Of a DNA stretch of 64,000 nucleotides, positions 37,862-46,444 are shown one piece after another. The translations under genes were made by a program, and so were the position numbers. The first letter of the stretch is position 1. Every line of letters begins with the position of its first letter. This DNA comes from Terrimonas sp. (lineage in GTDB: Bacteria; Bacteroidota; Bacteroidia; Chitinophagales; Chitinophagaceae). Below the pieces are notes generated by a model. It did no database searches and was not told the DNA's origin. It saw only the letters and a program-made list of their open reading frames with translations. The stretch spans positions 62,001-126,000 of the forward strand of contig NZ_QCZJ01000005.1 of the NCBI RefSeq assembly GCF_003075435.1, written 5' to 3'.

Positions 37862-38379
37862 ATATTACTCTGGTTAGTGTTTTTCCTGTCAAAATACAGC
37901 ACCAGGTTAAACCTTATGATGAAGAGAATAAGTGTAGTGCAAATATTGTAAGCCATTATGCTCAGGAATAATGTGCTATAAAAAAAGATGACAGATATAA
38001 TTATAAATATGGTATTTACAAATACGGCCCACAAAAGTGATTCCAGGCGTAACCTGGAAATTCTCTCGTCTTCATCCTTCTCTTTTGAAAAGGCAATCAT
38101 CAATAAACCGGCCAGCAACAAAATGCTTCCCACTTCGTCGGTGAAATTGTTATATTGGATGTTGAACAAAAAGCCATTATCAAAAGAGATATGGTGTATT
38201 CCTTTTTTTGCATAGTTGAGAAAAGGGAAGGTAAAATCAAAATGTATATTTAATATCATTAGTGCCAAAGCTGGAAGAGCAATCAGCCATCCCCAAAATT
38301 TGAACTTATTCGGCAATAGAAACTTTGTTTGCATAAATAGGAGTTGAAAGAAAAAGCTAAAGTAAAGAATAGTTTTCAA
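37858..38379 (-). CDS. Four-helix membrane protein paired with XRE regulator
   Basis: A 173-residue membrane protein with about four hydrophobic segments and a charged loop KEKDEDERISRLRLESLLWA between the second and third. Similar membrane-protein/XRE pairs are common in Bacteroidota, but their function is unproven. The start may be at 38379 or at an internal ATG 15 codons later (MQTKFLLPN). I infer that it holds or releases the small regulator depending on a membrane signal. Confidence 0.7.
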   Translation of the reverse strand: MKTILYFSFFFQLLFMQTKFLLPNKFKFWGWLIALPALALMILNIHFDFTFPFLNYAKKGIHHISFDNGFLFNIQYNNFTDEVGSILLLAGLLMIAFSKEKDEDERISRLRLESLLWAVFVNTIFIIISVIFFYSTLFLSIMAYNICTTLILFIIRFNLVLYFDRKNTNQSNI

Positions 38380-38402
38380 AAAGTAAAATAAACTTTACAT
38401 AA

Positions 38403-38420
38403 AGTAATGTATACATTACT
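38403..38420. promoter_or_regulatory. 18-bp perfect palindrome, likely XRE operator
   Basis: agtaatgtatacattact is a perfect palindrome 24 bases upstream of the membrane-protein/XRE operon start, a position overlapping its promoter. A near half-site (tttacat) lies just inside. It is the natural candidate for autorepression by the small XRE protein. Confidence 0.65.
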
Positions 38421-38431
38421 ATTTTATTCTT

Positions 38432-38456
38432 TTGAGGTGCCAAATTGGCTCCTCAA
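38432..38456. repeat. ORF6N palindrome, copy 1 (relic)
   Basis: A 25-base palindrome with 11 of 12 paired positions (arms ttgaggtgccaa and ttggctcctcaa). Read on the minus strand it encodes NLRSQFGTS, the same spot as the palindrome in the intact ORF6N gene, followed by a stop. It is a fragment of a former ORF6N gene or a mobile copy of the palindrome. Confidence 0.65.
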
Positions 38457-38525
38457 GTTGAAATGATTAATGTTATGCGGTGGGAACAGGAGTAATGGAA
38501 CTAATTAATAATGAGATGCGGGAGA

Positions 38526-38786
38526 AAGCCCGAAGGGCTTGAATGTGCATAGCCCTGAGTGCAACTCAGGGTATAAAAAGGATAAATGAACGGTACAACC
38601 CTGAAAGGGTTGAATAAAGTAGTTAAATCCTTTAAGACAATGTGATTTAGTTAGACGGTTGAATGCCTTTTTATACATATAGTTATGAAAGACCTGTTAC
38701 CGATTATGGAAGATAATGTCGCCTCTACGAGGCTTTGATAAATGGGCTTGGGTTCTACCAAAATATTGCCCTTACAGGGCTTGATT
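38526..38786. repeat. Array of short palindromes
   Basis: Five hairpins follow each other: aagcccgaagggctt (38526), ccctgagtgcaactcaggg (38553), caaccctgaaagggttg (38596), gcctctacgaggc (38721) and gcccttacagggc (38768). They are separated by AT-rich linkers. This pattern is a known type of Bacteroidota intergenic repeat in my memory, without an assigned function; a REP element moved by a RAYT is one possibility. Confidence 0.65.
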
Positions 38787-38998
38787 TAGACTTAATGATA
38801 AAATGGTAGTATTCATTCAATAATTAATAGACAAATCATCTTTTAATAAGCGTTCTTTTGTCCAGGTCGGTACGATCGATATTATCAGGTATGGGTTCGG
38901 AACTTTACTAAAGTTCCGAACCCTACCTCACTGCCTGGTGCAGGTTTCTGAGCTGTGTCAGGCTGTTGTTTTTGATTCAACGGGGAAAAGTATACTGA

Positions 38999-39760
38999 TC
39001 ATTTGAATATTCCTGAATACAGTTTAGTATCGTAATGAATGGTAATAAAACCGTTGCTATGGAATTTATTGAATAATTTCTGTAGATCATCTATCATCGC
39101 AGCATATCCTTCATCGCCTTCAGCAGGCATATAAGAGGAAGAAAGTAGTCTTCCTTTTAAACCTTCAAAATCGAAAACCTGCCGGTTGGAAAAAATTTGT
39201 AACCGGCATTTTTGAGGTTGAAAAAATTGCTCAATATTTTCCGTATTGATATTGCGGTGGTCAACCTTCACGTAGTCTTTGCCGTGCCTGACAATAAGTT
39301 GGTCATATGCTTCTTCAAAAGGGGAATGAGTAAGCCTCTCATTCCATATTAATATAACCAAACCTCCCGGCTTAAGAATTCGCAGGAATTCAGTTTTTGT
39401 TTTGGCAGCATCAAACCAATGAAATGCCTGCCCGGCAACAATAGCATCTATACTTTGGCCGAGGAGGGTAGTAGCTTCTGCAGTTCCGTTTATTGTTTTA
39501 AAATTTGTATGATCTTTTAGCAGGTGCTCCGACATCTTACGCATGGGCGCATTGGGCTCTACACCAAATACTGTATATCCATTCTTTAAAAAAAGATCTG
39601 CAGAAATGCCTGTTCCGGAACCGATATCTGCAATCACATTTGAAGCAGGAAATGTATAATGTGTTTGCAGCCATAATACAAGTCCTTCCGGGTAGCCGGG
39701 CCGGTATTTTACATAATTCTCAACACGGTTGCTGAACCGGGTGGTGCTGTTTGTTGGCAT
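38999..39760 (-). CDS. Class I SAM-dependent methyltransferase
   Basis: A 253-residue methyltransferase with motif I VIADIGSGTGISADLF (residues 38-53), the acidic strand FGVEPNAPM, motif II-like DAIVAGQAFHWFD and motif III LKPGGLVILIWNE. It belongs to the type-11 small-molecule group with the FHWFD box seen in many uncharacterised proteins. The substrate is not inferable. It stands alone between repeat-rich spacers. Confidence 0.86.
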   Translation of the reverse strand: MPTNSTTRFSNRVENYVKYRPGYPEGLVLWLQTHYTFPASNVIADIGSGTGISADLFLKNGYTVFGVEPNAPMRKMSEHLLKDHTNFKTINGTAEATTLLGQSIDAIVAGQAFHWFDAAKTKTEFLRILKPGGLVILIWNERLTHSPFEEAYDQLIVRHGKDYVKVDHRNINTENIEQFFQPQKCRLQIFSNRQVFDFEGLKGRLLSSSYMPAEGDEGYAAMIDDLQKLFNKFHSNGFITIHYDTKLYSGIFK

Positions 39761-39802
39761 AGATCTGAATTTTATAGCAAAAAGTGATGAACCAAAGTTA
39801 AG

Positions 39803-39943
39803 TCAGAGCATGTATTCGGGTAGATATTTTAAACCTCCCAAATTTGAGGTGCCAAATTGGTTCCTCAAGTTTTGCTATTCTTCAATAGTAAGTTCAAACA
39901 TGAAATCATCTGGATAGCGGCTAAGATCCCGGTCAGGAAACTT
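39803..39943 (-). pseudogene. ORF6N domain gene fragment with in-frame stop
   Basis: The minus-strand translation reads PDDFMFELTIEE, stop, QNLRNQFGTSNLG and then KYLPEYML, which aligns with EDFMFQLTETEWENLRSQFVTSSWGGRRYLP of the intact ORF6N gene 400 bases to the right. The fragment has lost both ends and carries one internal stop. It includes copy 2 of the palindrome (39844-39868). Confidence 0.75.
39844..39868. repeat. ORF6N palindrome, copy 2
   Basis: A 25-base palindrome (arms ttgaggtgccaa and ttggttcctcaa) inside the ORF6N pseudogene. One pair is T-T and one is G-T, so it is slightly worn compared with the perfect copy in the intact gene. Confidence 0.65.
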
Positions 39944-39975
39944 TCCTTACTATGTCGATGTCTGGCGGTTCTTAA

Positions 39976-40479
39976 TCATTTCTTAAATCCAATTCTTTCC
40001 CGATTGCTAAAATCCTCCTCCTTTTGCTTTTTATCAAGTAAATAATTGAGCGCTTCATAAGTATCCTTAAAACGTTTCTGAGTGGATTGTTCTATTTCAA
40101 ACAGTTTTCTGTTTAGCTCTTTATATTGTAGCCCTGCCTCTCTGAGTGTAATAAATGCTCTTACAACAGCAATATTCATTTGTATAGCCTTTTCGCTTTT
40201 TAACACGCTGGCAAGCATGGTAACGCCATGTTCTGTAAAAGCATAAGGCAGGTATCTTCTGCCGCCCCAACTTGAGGTCACAAATTGTGACCTCAAGTTC
40301 TCCCACTCTGTTTCGGTCAGTTGAAACATAAAATCTTCCGGGAAACGGTCAATATTTCTTTTAACTGCCTGGTTTAAAATTTTTGTTTCTACCTCATATA
40401 TCCCGGAAATATCAAAATCAAGTATCACCCGTTCGCCTCTTATAGTGAATATCTTTTGCTGGATAATGGTAAGTTGCAT
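39976..40479 (-). CDS. ORF6N domain DNA-binding protein
   Basis: A 167-residue protein with an N-terminal ORF6N domain (about 10-100): IRGERVILDFDISGIYEVETKILNQAVKRNIDRFPEDFMF, then LPYAFTEHGVTMLASVL and a C-terminal helical/coiled segment. ORF6N/KilA-N proteins are phage-derived DNA-binding proteins widely spread in Bacteroidota. The stretch coding for LRSQFVTS is a perfect 29-base palindrome (40270-40298). It has its own transcript away from rpsJ. The target is unknown. Confidence 0.88.
   Translation of the reverse strand: MQLTIIQQKIFTIRGERVILDFDISGIYEVETKILNQAVKRNIDRFPEDFMFQLTETEWENLRSQFVTSSWGGRRYLPYAFTEHGVTMLASVLKSEKAIQMNIAVVRAFITLREAGLQYKELNRKLFEIEQSTQKRFKDTYEALNYLLDKKQKEEDFSNRERIGFKK
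40270..40298. repeat. ORF6N palindrome, copy 3 (perfect, inside the gene)
   Basis: acttgaggtcac and gtgacctcaagt pair around aaatt, a 29-base palindrome with no mismatch except the centre. It is within the reading frame and has paired base differences from copies 1 and 2. Confidence 0.8.
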
Positions 40480-40558
40480 TGCTTGGTGTTTTTTAAATGG
40501 TTAATAGTTTCAAACATATTTAAATTTAATAAAATATCAAAAATTTTTGGTCAAAAGC

Positions 40559-40603
40559 GAGCTGCTAAAAGCCCATAGCCTCATGCCCACAGCTATAAAT
40601 TTT
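40559..40603. repeat. Degenerate AGCTGATAGC-type repeat before the S10 operon
   Basis: The stretch contains gagctgctaaaagcccatagcc and cccacagctataa, worn copies of the spacer repeat found elsewhere in the window. It lies just upstream of the rpsJ promoter. Confidence 0.35.
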
Positions 40604-40623
40604 TAAAAATTCTTTCCCAACTA

Positions 40624-40655
40624 TTTGGCAATAAATAATCATACACATACCTTTG
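40624..40655 (+). promoter_or_regulatory. Promoter of the S10 operon (Bacteroidota type)
   Basis: TTTG at 40624-40627 and TACCTTTG at 40648-40655 match the -33 TTTG and -7 TAnnTTTG consensus with a 20-base spacer. Transcription would begin a few bases after 40655, giving a short leader before rpsJ. Confidence 0.7.
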
Positions 40656-40686
40656 CACTCCCAAAATCAAAAGGGTACTTTACGGT

Positions 40687-40992
40687 ATGTCTCAAAGAAT
40701 CAGAATAAAATTACAGAGCTACGATCACAACCTGGTAGATAAATCAGCTGAAAAGATCGTAAAAACTGTACGCGGTACCGGCGCGGTGGTAACAGGTCCT
40801 ATTCCTTTACCTACCCAAAAGAAAATATTTACGGTATTGCGTTCACCCCACGTAAACAAAAAGAGTCGTGAGCAGTTCCAGTTAGCTACACACAAGCGTT
40901 TGCTGGATATTTATACTTCCTCTTCACGCACAGTAGATGCGTTGAGTAAGTTGGATTTGCCGAGTGGTGTGGATGTTGAGATCAAAGCGTAA
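40687..40992 (+). CDS. rpsJ: 30S ribosomal protein S10
   Basis: A 101-residue S10, complete ([20 protein letters not shown] to VEIKA), including the loop [19 protein letters not shown] that enters the head of the 30S subunit; S10 also serves as NusE in antitermination. It is the first gene of the long S10-spc cluster. fusA, rpsG and rpsL, which often precede it, are not present here. Confidence 0.97.
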   Translation: MSQRIRIKLQSYDHNLVDKSAEKIVKTVRGTGAVVTGPIPLPTQKKIFTVLRSPHVNKKSREQFQLATHKRLLDIYTSSSRTVDALSKLDLPSGVDVEIKA

Positions 40993-41287
40993 AAGTAAAG
41001 TCCTCGCATTTCGGGGCAAACAAAAAGAAATTAGTTCTTACTATACTCCATCTGCCAAAACCTGTAAAAAGGAACAAAGCAGCGCTGGAACAGCCGGAGA
41101 AAACCAATAATATTGGTTCGGTATTTTGAGAATTAAATATGAACTAGCCCTTCGAGGTTAGTTTACCACTGGTACTTCCTCTTTCGCAAGGAGAAATACG
41201 GGAAAAGGTCGGTGGCAAACGGGGATTGAAGCATAGATATTTATATCTGTTCTGTCTCTTTAACCTAAAGGGTATAAATACAAAACA
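40993..41287 (+). other. Long rpsJ-rplC spacer
   Basis: This 295-base gap is unusually long for the cluster. The right part (41142-41287) is GC-richer with several short complementary runs, so a structured leader for rplC-rplD is possible, but I could not build a convincing fold or see a gene. Confidence 0.3.
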
Positions 41288-41908
41288 ATGAAAGGTATTA
41301 TTGGTAAAAAAATCGGGATGACCAGCATCTTCAATCCTGCCGACGGCAAGCAAACTGCCGTTACTATTATTGAAGCTGGTCCCTGCGTGGTTACGCAGGT
41401 TAAAACAAAAGAAACCGACGGTTACAGTTCTGTTCAATTAGGTTTTGGCGACAAAAACGACAAGCACACTACAAAAGCTGAAGCTGGTCACTACGCAAAA
41501 TCGAACACTCCCGCTAAAAAATTCGTAAAAGAATTCCGCGATTTTTCTCTCGAAAAAAATATTGGTGAAACAGTTACACTCGACATTTTTGCTGAAGGCG
41601 ATAAAGTTGATGTAGTTGGTACTACAAAAGGTAAAGGTTTCCAGGGTGTTGTAAAACGTCATGGTTTCCATGGTGTGGGTGAACAGTCACACGGTCAGCA
41701 TGATCGCCAGAGAGCTCCGGGTTCTATTGGTAACTCATCAGATGCTTCGCGTGTATTTAAAGGTATGCGTATGGCGGGCCGTATGGGTGCCGACAGAGTG
41801 AAGGTGAAAGGATTGAAGGTAGTAAAGCTTTTCCCTGAAAAGAATTACATCCTTGTAAGCGGAGCGGTTCCCGGTTATAATGGTTCAATTGTTTTAATTC
41901 AAAAGTAA
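41288..41908 (+). CDS. rplC: 50S ribosomal protein L3
   Basis: A 206-residue L3 ([20 protein letters not shown]), a primary binder of 23S rRNA near the peptidyl-transferase centre. The long internal loop reads [20 protein letters not shown] and then [11 protein letters not shown]. The glutamine methylated by PrmB in E. coli (GSIGQ) is replaced by Asn. Confidence 0.97.
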   Translation: MKGIIGKKIGMTSIFNPADGKQTAVTIIEAGPCVVTQVKTKETDGYSSVQLGFGDKNDKHTTKAEAGHYAKSNTPAKKFVKEFRDFSLEKNIGETVTLDIFAEGDKVDVVGTTKGKGFQGVVKRHGFHGVGEQSHGQHDRQRAPGSIGNSSDASRVFKGMRMAGRMGADRVKVKGLKVVKLFPEKNYILVSGAVPGYNGSIVLIQK

Positions 41909-41958
41909 TGTCACTGCCGGTACACGGTTAAGCTGTGTACCGGCAAAATTTTTATACA

Positions 41959-42597
41959 ATGCAAGTAGATATTTTAAATAAGGAAGGGAAAAAAACAGGC
42001 CGTACTGCTGAGTTGCCTGATGATATTTTCGGAATTGAGCCGAATGATCACGTGATCTATCTTTCCGTTAAACAATTTTTAGCGGCACAGCGCCAGGGAA
42101 CACATAAAGTGAAAACCCGTGCTGAAGTGCATGGTGCAAGCCGCAAACTGCATCGTCAAAAAGGAACCGGTGGTGCCCGTAAGGGTAATATCCGTAACCC
42201 TTTATATAAAGGTGGTGGTACTGTATTTGGTCCTAAACCACACAGTTACGATATCAAGCTAAACCGTAAAGTAAAAGACCTGGCAAAAATTTCTGCGCTT
42301 TCTTATAAAGCAAAGGAAAACGCTATAGTAGTAGTTGAAGATTTAAAGCTTGATGCTCCTAAAACAAAAGATGCTGCGAGTGTAATCAAGAATCTGAACC
42401 TGGCGGAGAAAAGAACTTTGTTCGTATTGCCTGATTACAATGAAAACGTGCAATTGAGCCTTCGCAATATTCCTACAGTATTGGGTGTGTTGCTGGCAGA
42501 TATTAATACCTATGATATTGTTAACAGCGATGTGTTGGTATTGACTGAAAATGCAGCAAAGATTTTTTCAGAAGAAGCTCAGGAGGCTGAAGCATAA
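41959..42597 (+). CDS. rplD: 50S ribosomal protein L4
   Basis: A 212-residue L4 from the ATG at 41959 (MQVDILNKEGKKTGRTAEL); eight codons upstream are open but not part of the protein. The extended loop that lines the exit tunnel includes KLHRQKGTGGARKGNIRNP. E. coli L4 also represses its own operon, but I see no evidence for that mechanism here. Confidence 0.96.
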   Translation: MQVDILNKEGKKTGRTAELPDDIFGIEPNDHVIYLSVKQFLAAQRQGTHKVKTRAEVHGASRKLHRQKGTGGARKGNIRNPLYKGGGTVFGPKPHSYDIKLNRKVKDLAKISALSYKAKENAIVVVEDLKLDAPKTKDAASVIKNLNLAEKRTLFVLPDYNENVQLSLRNIPTVLGVLLADINTYDIVNSDVLVLTENAAKIFSEEAQEAEA

Positions 42598-42612
42598 TTA
42601 AAATTTGGAAAC

Positions 42613-42648
42613 ATTTTCAAATTTTCAAATTTTCAAATTTTCAAATTA
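42613..42648. repeat. TTTTCAAA tandem repeat between rplD and rplW
   Basis: Four tandem attttcaa units lie just before the rplW start, within the operon transcript. The same unit recurs in other spacers of the cluster. Confidence 0.7.
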
Positions 42649-42655
42649 GATAGAG

Positions 42656-42955
42656 ATGAAATTAGCAGAGGTTCTTATAAAACCTATTATCAGCGAAAAA
42701 AGCAATAAGCTTTCTGAAAAAAGAAATACATATGCTTTTCGCGTAGGCCGCAAGTCTAATAAGCTTGAAATTAAAAAGGCTGTAGAAGAGTTTTACGGCG
42801 TAAACGTAGTAAATGTGAATACTGTTGTAGCTCCCAGCAAAAGCAAATCAAGGTTTACAAAAGCAGGAGTGATCTCCGGCCGTAAGCCAGCTTTCAAGAA
42901 AGCTTATGTAACCGTAGCAGAAGGAGAAAATATTGATCTGTACGGCAGCTTGTAA
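42656..42955 (+). CDS. rplW: 50S ribosomal protein L23
   Basis: A 99-residue L23 (MKLAEVLIKPIISEKSNKLSE) at the tunnel exit, the docking site for trigger factor and SRP. The tail KKAYVTVAEGENIDLYGSL is of the bacterial type. It lies in the expected order between rplD and rplB. Confidence 0.96.
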   Translation: MKLAEVLIKPIISEKSNKLSEKRNTYAFRVGRKSNKLEIKKAVEEFYGVNVVNVNTVVAPSKSKSRFTKAGVISGRKPAFKKAYVTVAEGENIDLYGSL

Positions 42956-43010
42956 GAAATTAAATTATTATAGTTAGCGGAGCTGAAAAATTCGCAAAAA
43001 AGAATAAACA

Positions 43011-43847
43011 ATGGCAGTTAAAAAGTATAAACCGGTTACAGCAGGAACACGTTGGAGAATAGGTAATTCATATGCTGAAATTACTACCGACAGTCCTGAA
43101 AAAAGCCTTCTTGAAAAAAAATCAGGAACGGGCGGACGTAATGCCCAGGGTCGCCGTGCAATGAGATATATTGGCGGTGGACATAAAAAGAAATACCGTG
43201 TAGTTGATTTTAAAAGAGAGAAGAAAGGTATTAATGCAACTGTGGTATCAATTGAATATGATCCAAACCGTACAGCATTTATCGCTTTACTAAGCTATGC
43301 TGATGGTGAAAAAAGATACATCATTGCTCCGCAGGGATTACAGGTTGGCGCTACTGTAGTAAGTGGCGACAGCGTTGCTCCTGAAGTGGGAAATGCATTG
43401 CAGTTAAAAAATATGCCTCTTGGTACCAACGTACACAATATAGAATTACAGCCTGGTCAGGGTGGTAAGCTGGTACGCAGTGCCGGTTCTTCTGCACAGT
43501 TGAGCAACAAAGAAGAAAAATACGGTGTATTAAAAATGCCAAGCGGTGAGTTAAGAAAAATATTGATCAACTGCTATGCTACCGTAGGTGTGGTAAGCAA
43601 TAGCGATCATAGCCTGGAAAGAGCTGGGAAAGCCGGTGTGAACCGTTGGAAAGGTGTTCGCCCACGTACGCGTGGTGTTGCAATGAACCCTGTTGATCAC
43701 CCGATGGGTGGTGGTGAAGGTAGAGCTTCGGGCGGTCACCCAAGATCAAGAACCGGTAAATATGCTAAAGGTTTAAAAACACGTAAGCATAAAGGTTCTG
43801 ATAAGCTGATCATCCAGCGTAAGAATGGGAAGAAGTTAACCAAATAA
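43011..43847 (+). CDS. rplB: 50S ribosomal protein L2
   Basis: A 278-residue L2 ([16 protein letters not shown]), a universal rRNA-binding protein needed for subunit joining and peptidyl transfer. The conserved segment [20 protein letters not shown] holds the key His in VDHP. Complete and of usual length. Confidence 0.97.
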   Translation: MAVKKYKPVTAGTRWRIGNSYAEITTDSPEKSLLEKKSGTGGRNAQGRRAMRYIGGGHKKKYRVVDFKREKKGINATVVSIEYDPNRTAFIALLSYADGEKRYIIAPQGLQVGATVVSGDSVAPEVGNALQLKNMPLGTNVHNIELQPGQGGKLVRSAGSSAQLSNKEEKYGVLKMPSGELRKILINCYATVGVVSNSDHSLERAGKAGVNRWKGVRPRTRGVAMNPVDHPMGGGEGRASGGHPRSRTGKYAKGLKTRKHKGSDKLIIQRKNGKKLTK

Positions 43848-43848
43848 A

Positions 43849-43938
43849 TTTGAAAATGTGCTGATTTGAAAATTTGAAAATGGTTTTCAATCACACAAAA
43901 AGAGCAGAACATTTTCAAATTTTCAAATTTTCAAATTA
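43849..43938. repeat. Long TTTGAAAA / TTTTCAAA hairpin between rplB and rpsS
   Basis: The left arm has three tttgaaaat units and the right arm three attttcaaa units, so the spacer can fold into an AT-rich stem with a loop of about 25 bases in the mRNA. It may slow or stabilise the transcript; no T-tract terminator follows. Confidence 0.65.
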
Positions 43939-43949
43939 AGTAATTAGAT

Positions 43950-44222
43950 ATGGCTCGTTCAATTAAAAAAGGACCTTACGTAGCAGATTACCTCGAGAAG
44001 AAAGTACTTGCTATGAATGAGGGTAAAACAAAAAAGGGTGTTATCAAAACATGGAGCCGTCGTTCCACCATTACACCAGATTTTGTTGGGAACACTTTTG
44101 CGGTGCACAATGGCAACAAGTTTATTCCGGTATATGTAACGGAGTTTATGGTTGGTCATAAATTAGGTGAATTTGCACCAACAAGAAACTTTAAAGGACA
44201 CTCAAGCAAGAAAATAGCATAA
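43950..44222 (+). CDS. rpsS: 30S ribosomal protein S19
   Basis: A 90-residue S19 ([19 protein letters not shown]) that forms a complex with S13 in the 30S head. [20 protein letters not shown] is the conserved C-terminal part. The order follows the standard S10 operon. Confidence 0.97.
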   Translation: MARSIKKGPYVADYLEKKVLAMNEGKTKKGVIKTWSRRSTITPDFVGNTFAVHNGNKFIPVYVTEFMVGHKLGEFAPTRNFKGHSSKKIA

Positions 44223-44276
44223 TAAACAGTTGCAGGCTGCATGTAACGTGTAACCTGTAACCAGAAACTATAAAAA

Positions 44277-44618
44277 ATGGAAGCAGTAGCTAAACTCAGA
44301 AACTATCCTACATCTCCGCGCAAAATGCGTCTGCTGGCAGATGTTATCCGCGGCATGGATGTAGAGAAGGCTTTGGCAATATTGGAACATCATCCACAGC
44401 ATTCTTCTACACCGCTCTATAAATTAGTAAGAAGTGCAGTTAGTAACTGGGAGCAAAAGAATGAAGGTAAAAGTGCGGCTGACAGTGCGTTGCTGGTAAA
44501 AACCGTTTTTGTTGACGGTGGCAGAGTATTAAAAAGAATGTTACCCGCACCACAGGGAAGAGCTTACAGGGTTCGTAAGCGCAGCAATCATGTAACAGTA
44601 ATTGTTGACCAGAAATAA
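44277..44618 (+). CDS. rplV: 50S ribosomal protein L22
   Basis: A 113-residue L22 ([19 protein letters not shown]), whose beta-hairpin ([21 protein letters not shown]) lines the exit tunnel. Length is normal. Confidence 0.97.
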   Translation: MEAVAKLRNYPTSPRKMRLLADVIRGMDVEKALAILEHHPQHSSTPLYKLVRSAVSNWEQKNEGKSAADSALLVKTVFVDGGRVLKRMLPAPQGRAYRVRKRSNHVTVIVDQK

Positions 44619-44643
44619 AAGTGAAAATATTCAAATAATAAAC

Positions 44644-45441
44644 ATGGGTCAGAAAGCAAATCCAATTGGTAACAGGTTAGGTATCATCCGCGGTTGGGAA
44701 AGCAACTGGTACGGAAACAAAAAGGATTTTTCTAAGAAACTGATTGAAGACAATAAGATCAGAACTTACCTGAACGCCCGTATTAATAAAGGCGGTATTT
44801 CAAAAATCGTAATTGAGCGTACGCTTAACAAGCTGATCGTTACCATACATACTTCAAAGCCTGGTATCATCATTGGTAAAGGTGGTGGTGAAGTTGACCA
44901 TATTAAAGAAGAATTGAAAAAGCTTACCGGCAAGGAAGATGTGCAGATCAACATTCTCCAGGTTCGCCGCCCTGAGCTTGATGCAAATATCGTGGGTGAT
45001 ACTATTGCCCGCCAGATAGAAAACCGTATCAACTACAAACGCGCTATCAAGTTGGCAATAGCCTCTGCGCTCCGTATGGGTGCTGAAGGTATCAAGATCA
45101 AAGTGAGCGGTCGTTTGGGTGGTGCTGAAATTGCCCGTACAGAAGAGATCAAACAAGGACGTGTTCCTTTACATACTTTCCGTATGGAAATTGATTACGC
45201 CAATGTATTTGCGTTGACAGTATACGGAAAGATCGGTATTAAAGTATGGATCTGTAAAGGTGAAGTATTAAGCAAACGTGATCTTAATCCTAACATCATT
45301 GAAGGTAATAAGGGTGAAGCCGGCGTAGGTGAAGGAAGAAGAGACGACAGGAGAGATGACAGAAGAGGTGGTGGAGACAGAGGAGACAGGAGAGGTGGTG
45401 ACAGAAGAGGCGGAGACAGAAGGGGTGGAGACAGGAGATAA
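44644..45441 (+). CDS. rpsC: 30S ribosomal protein S3 with Arg-Gly-Asp-rich tail
   Basis: A 265-residue S3 from the ATG at 44644 ([20 protein letters not shown]). The KH domain motif [17 protein letters not shown] is near residue 80. After the core ends near residue 215 there is an extension of about 50 residues, [18 protein letters not shown] then repeated RRGGDRR units. RGG-like tails bind RNA, so this may strengthen mRNA or rRNA contacts at the entry channel. The tail is encoded by near-identical gacagaagaggtggtga repeats. Confidence 0.95.
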   Translation: MGQKANPIGNRLGIIRGWESNWYGNKKDFSKKLIEDNKIRTYLNARINKGGISKIVIERTLNKLIVTIHTSKPGIIIGKGGGEVDHIKEELKKLTGKEDVQINILQVRRPELDANIVGDTIARQIENRINYKRAIKLAIASALRMGAEGIKIKVSGRLGGAEIARTEEIKQGRVPLHTFRMEIDYANVFALTVYGKIGIKVWICKGEVLSKRDLNPNIIEGNKGEAGVGEGRRDDRRDDRRGGGDRGDRRGGDRRGGDRRGGDRR

Positions 45442-45515
45442 GAAGAAGGTAAAAGGATTAGGGTATAGGGTGTAAGGGTAAAGAATAATATTTAAAATTT
45501 TCAAATTGTAATATA

Positions 45516-45938
45516 ATGTTACAGCCAAAGAGAACAAAACACAGAAAAGCACAGAAAGGAAGGATCAGAGAAGTGGCTAAACGTGGTGCAACTATATCTT
45601 TTGGTTCGTTTGCGTTAAAGGCTTTAGAGCCGATATGGCTTACCAACCGCCAGATTGAATCTGCACGTCAGGCAATGACACGTGCTATGAAACGTGAAGG
45701 TAATGTTTGGATCCGCATTTTTCCTGATAAGCCTATTACGCGTAAGCCAGCCGAGGTGAGAATGGGTAAAGGTAAAGGTAACCCTGAATTCTGGGCTGCT
45801 GTGGTAGAACCAGGCCGTATTATTTTTGAAGCTGATGGTGTGCCTATGCAGGTGGCAAAAGAAGCAATGGAACTGGCTGCTGCCAAATTGCCGATCAAAA
45901 CACAGTTTGTGGTTCGCCGTGATTATGCAGGGGCGTAA
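45516..45938 (+). CDS. rplP: 50S ribosomal protein L16
   Basis: A 140-residue L16 ([22 protein letters not shown]), near the A-site tRNA. The Arg-rich conserved part [20 protein letters not shown] is intact, as is the following [10 protein letters not shown]. The gene follows rpsC after a 74-base spacer. Confidence 0.97.
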   Translation: MLQPKRTKHRKAQKGRIREVAKRGATISFGSFALKALEPIWLTNRQIESARQAMTRAMKREGNVWIRIFPDKPITRKPAEVRMGKGKGNPEFWAAVVEPGRIIFEADGVPMQVAKEAMELAAAKLPIKTQFVVRRDYAGA

Positions 45939-45972
45939 TAACTAATGTTCTTAATTTTCAAACAGATAAGAA

Positions 45973-46179
45973 ATGTCAAAGAAATCTGAGTTTTTAAGTA
46001 GCCTGGTTGGGTTGAATGAGGTTGATTTGCAGGCTCGCATTAAAGAAGATGAAGTGCGTCTTAAGAAATTAAAGTTCGCGCATTCAACTTCTCCATTGGA
46101 AAATCCAATGAGCATTCAATTATTGCGTAGAGATATCGCGAGATTAAAAACAGAATTAAAGAAAAAAGCTAAAAGCTAA
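45973..46179 (+). CDS. rpmC: 50S ribosomal protein L29
   Basis: A 68-residue helical L29 ([20 protein letters not shown] to [15 protein letters not shown]) at the tunnel exit next to L23. It is separated from rpsQ by 4 bases. Confidence 0.94.
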   Translation: MSKKSEFLSSLVGLNEVDLQARIKEDEVRLKKLKFAHSTSPLENPMSIQLLRRDIARLKTELKKKAKS

Positions 46180-46183
46180 TACA

Positions 46184-46441
46184 ATGGCTGAAAGAAATTT
46201 GCGTAAAACAAAGATCGGGGTGGTTACCAGTAACAGAATGGAAAAAACTGTTACAGTAGAAATTGAAACAAAAGTAAAGCACCCTATCTACGGTAAGTTC
46301 GTGAAAAAAACTACCAAATTCCATGCTCATGACGAGAAGAACGAGTGTGGTATAGGCGATACCGTAAAAATTATGGAATCCCGCCCGTTGAGTAAAACAA
46401 AACGCTGGCGCCTGGTAGAAGTAGTAGAAAAAGCGAAATAA
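46184..46441 (+). CDS. rpsQ: 30S ribosomal protein S17
   Basis: An 85-residue S17 ([20 protein letters not shown]), OB-fold, with the conserved [20 protein letters not shown]. It closes the S10-type half of the cluster. Confidence 0.96.
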   Translation: MAERNLRKTKIGVVTSNRMEKTVTVEIETKVKHPIYGKFVKKTTKFHAHDEKNECGIGDTVKIMESRPLSKTKRWRLVEVVEKAK

Positions 46442-46444
46442 TCA

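Larger units (their letters stand above)
38421..38998. other. Gene-free stretch with palindromes and an ORF6N relic
   Basis: No complete gene is present. At 38432-38456 lies an ORF6N-derived palindrome (minus frame NLRSQFGTSKE then stop). From 38526 to 38786 there is an array of short perfect hairpins. The segment 38790-38998 shows nothing clear apart from a minor repeat 'aaagttccgaacc' near 38908 that pairs with ggttcggaacttt at 38895. Confidence 0.6.

Noticed and set aside
38526-38786. Palindrome array as a CRISPR array
   Set aside because: The hairpins differ from each other in sequence and the spacing is irregular, so there is no constant repeat.
41142-41287. Ribosomal-protein leader riboswitch before rplC
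   Set aside because: Some pairing is possible, but I could not recover a known leader fold, so it is listed only as a long spacer.
42613-43938. Tandem TTTTCAAA units as a CRISPR-like array
   Set aside because: Units are under 10 bases, have no spacers of even length and no cas genes are nearby; they are simple repeats or hairpin arms.
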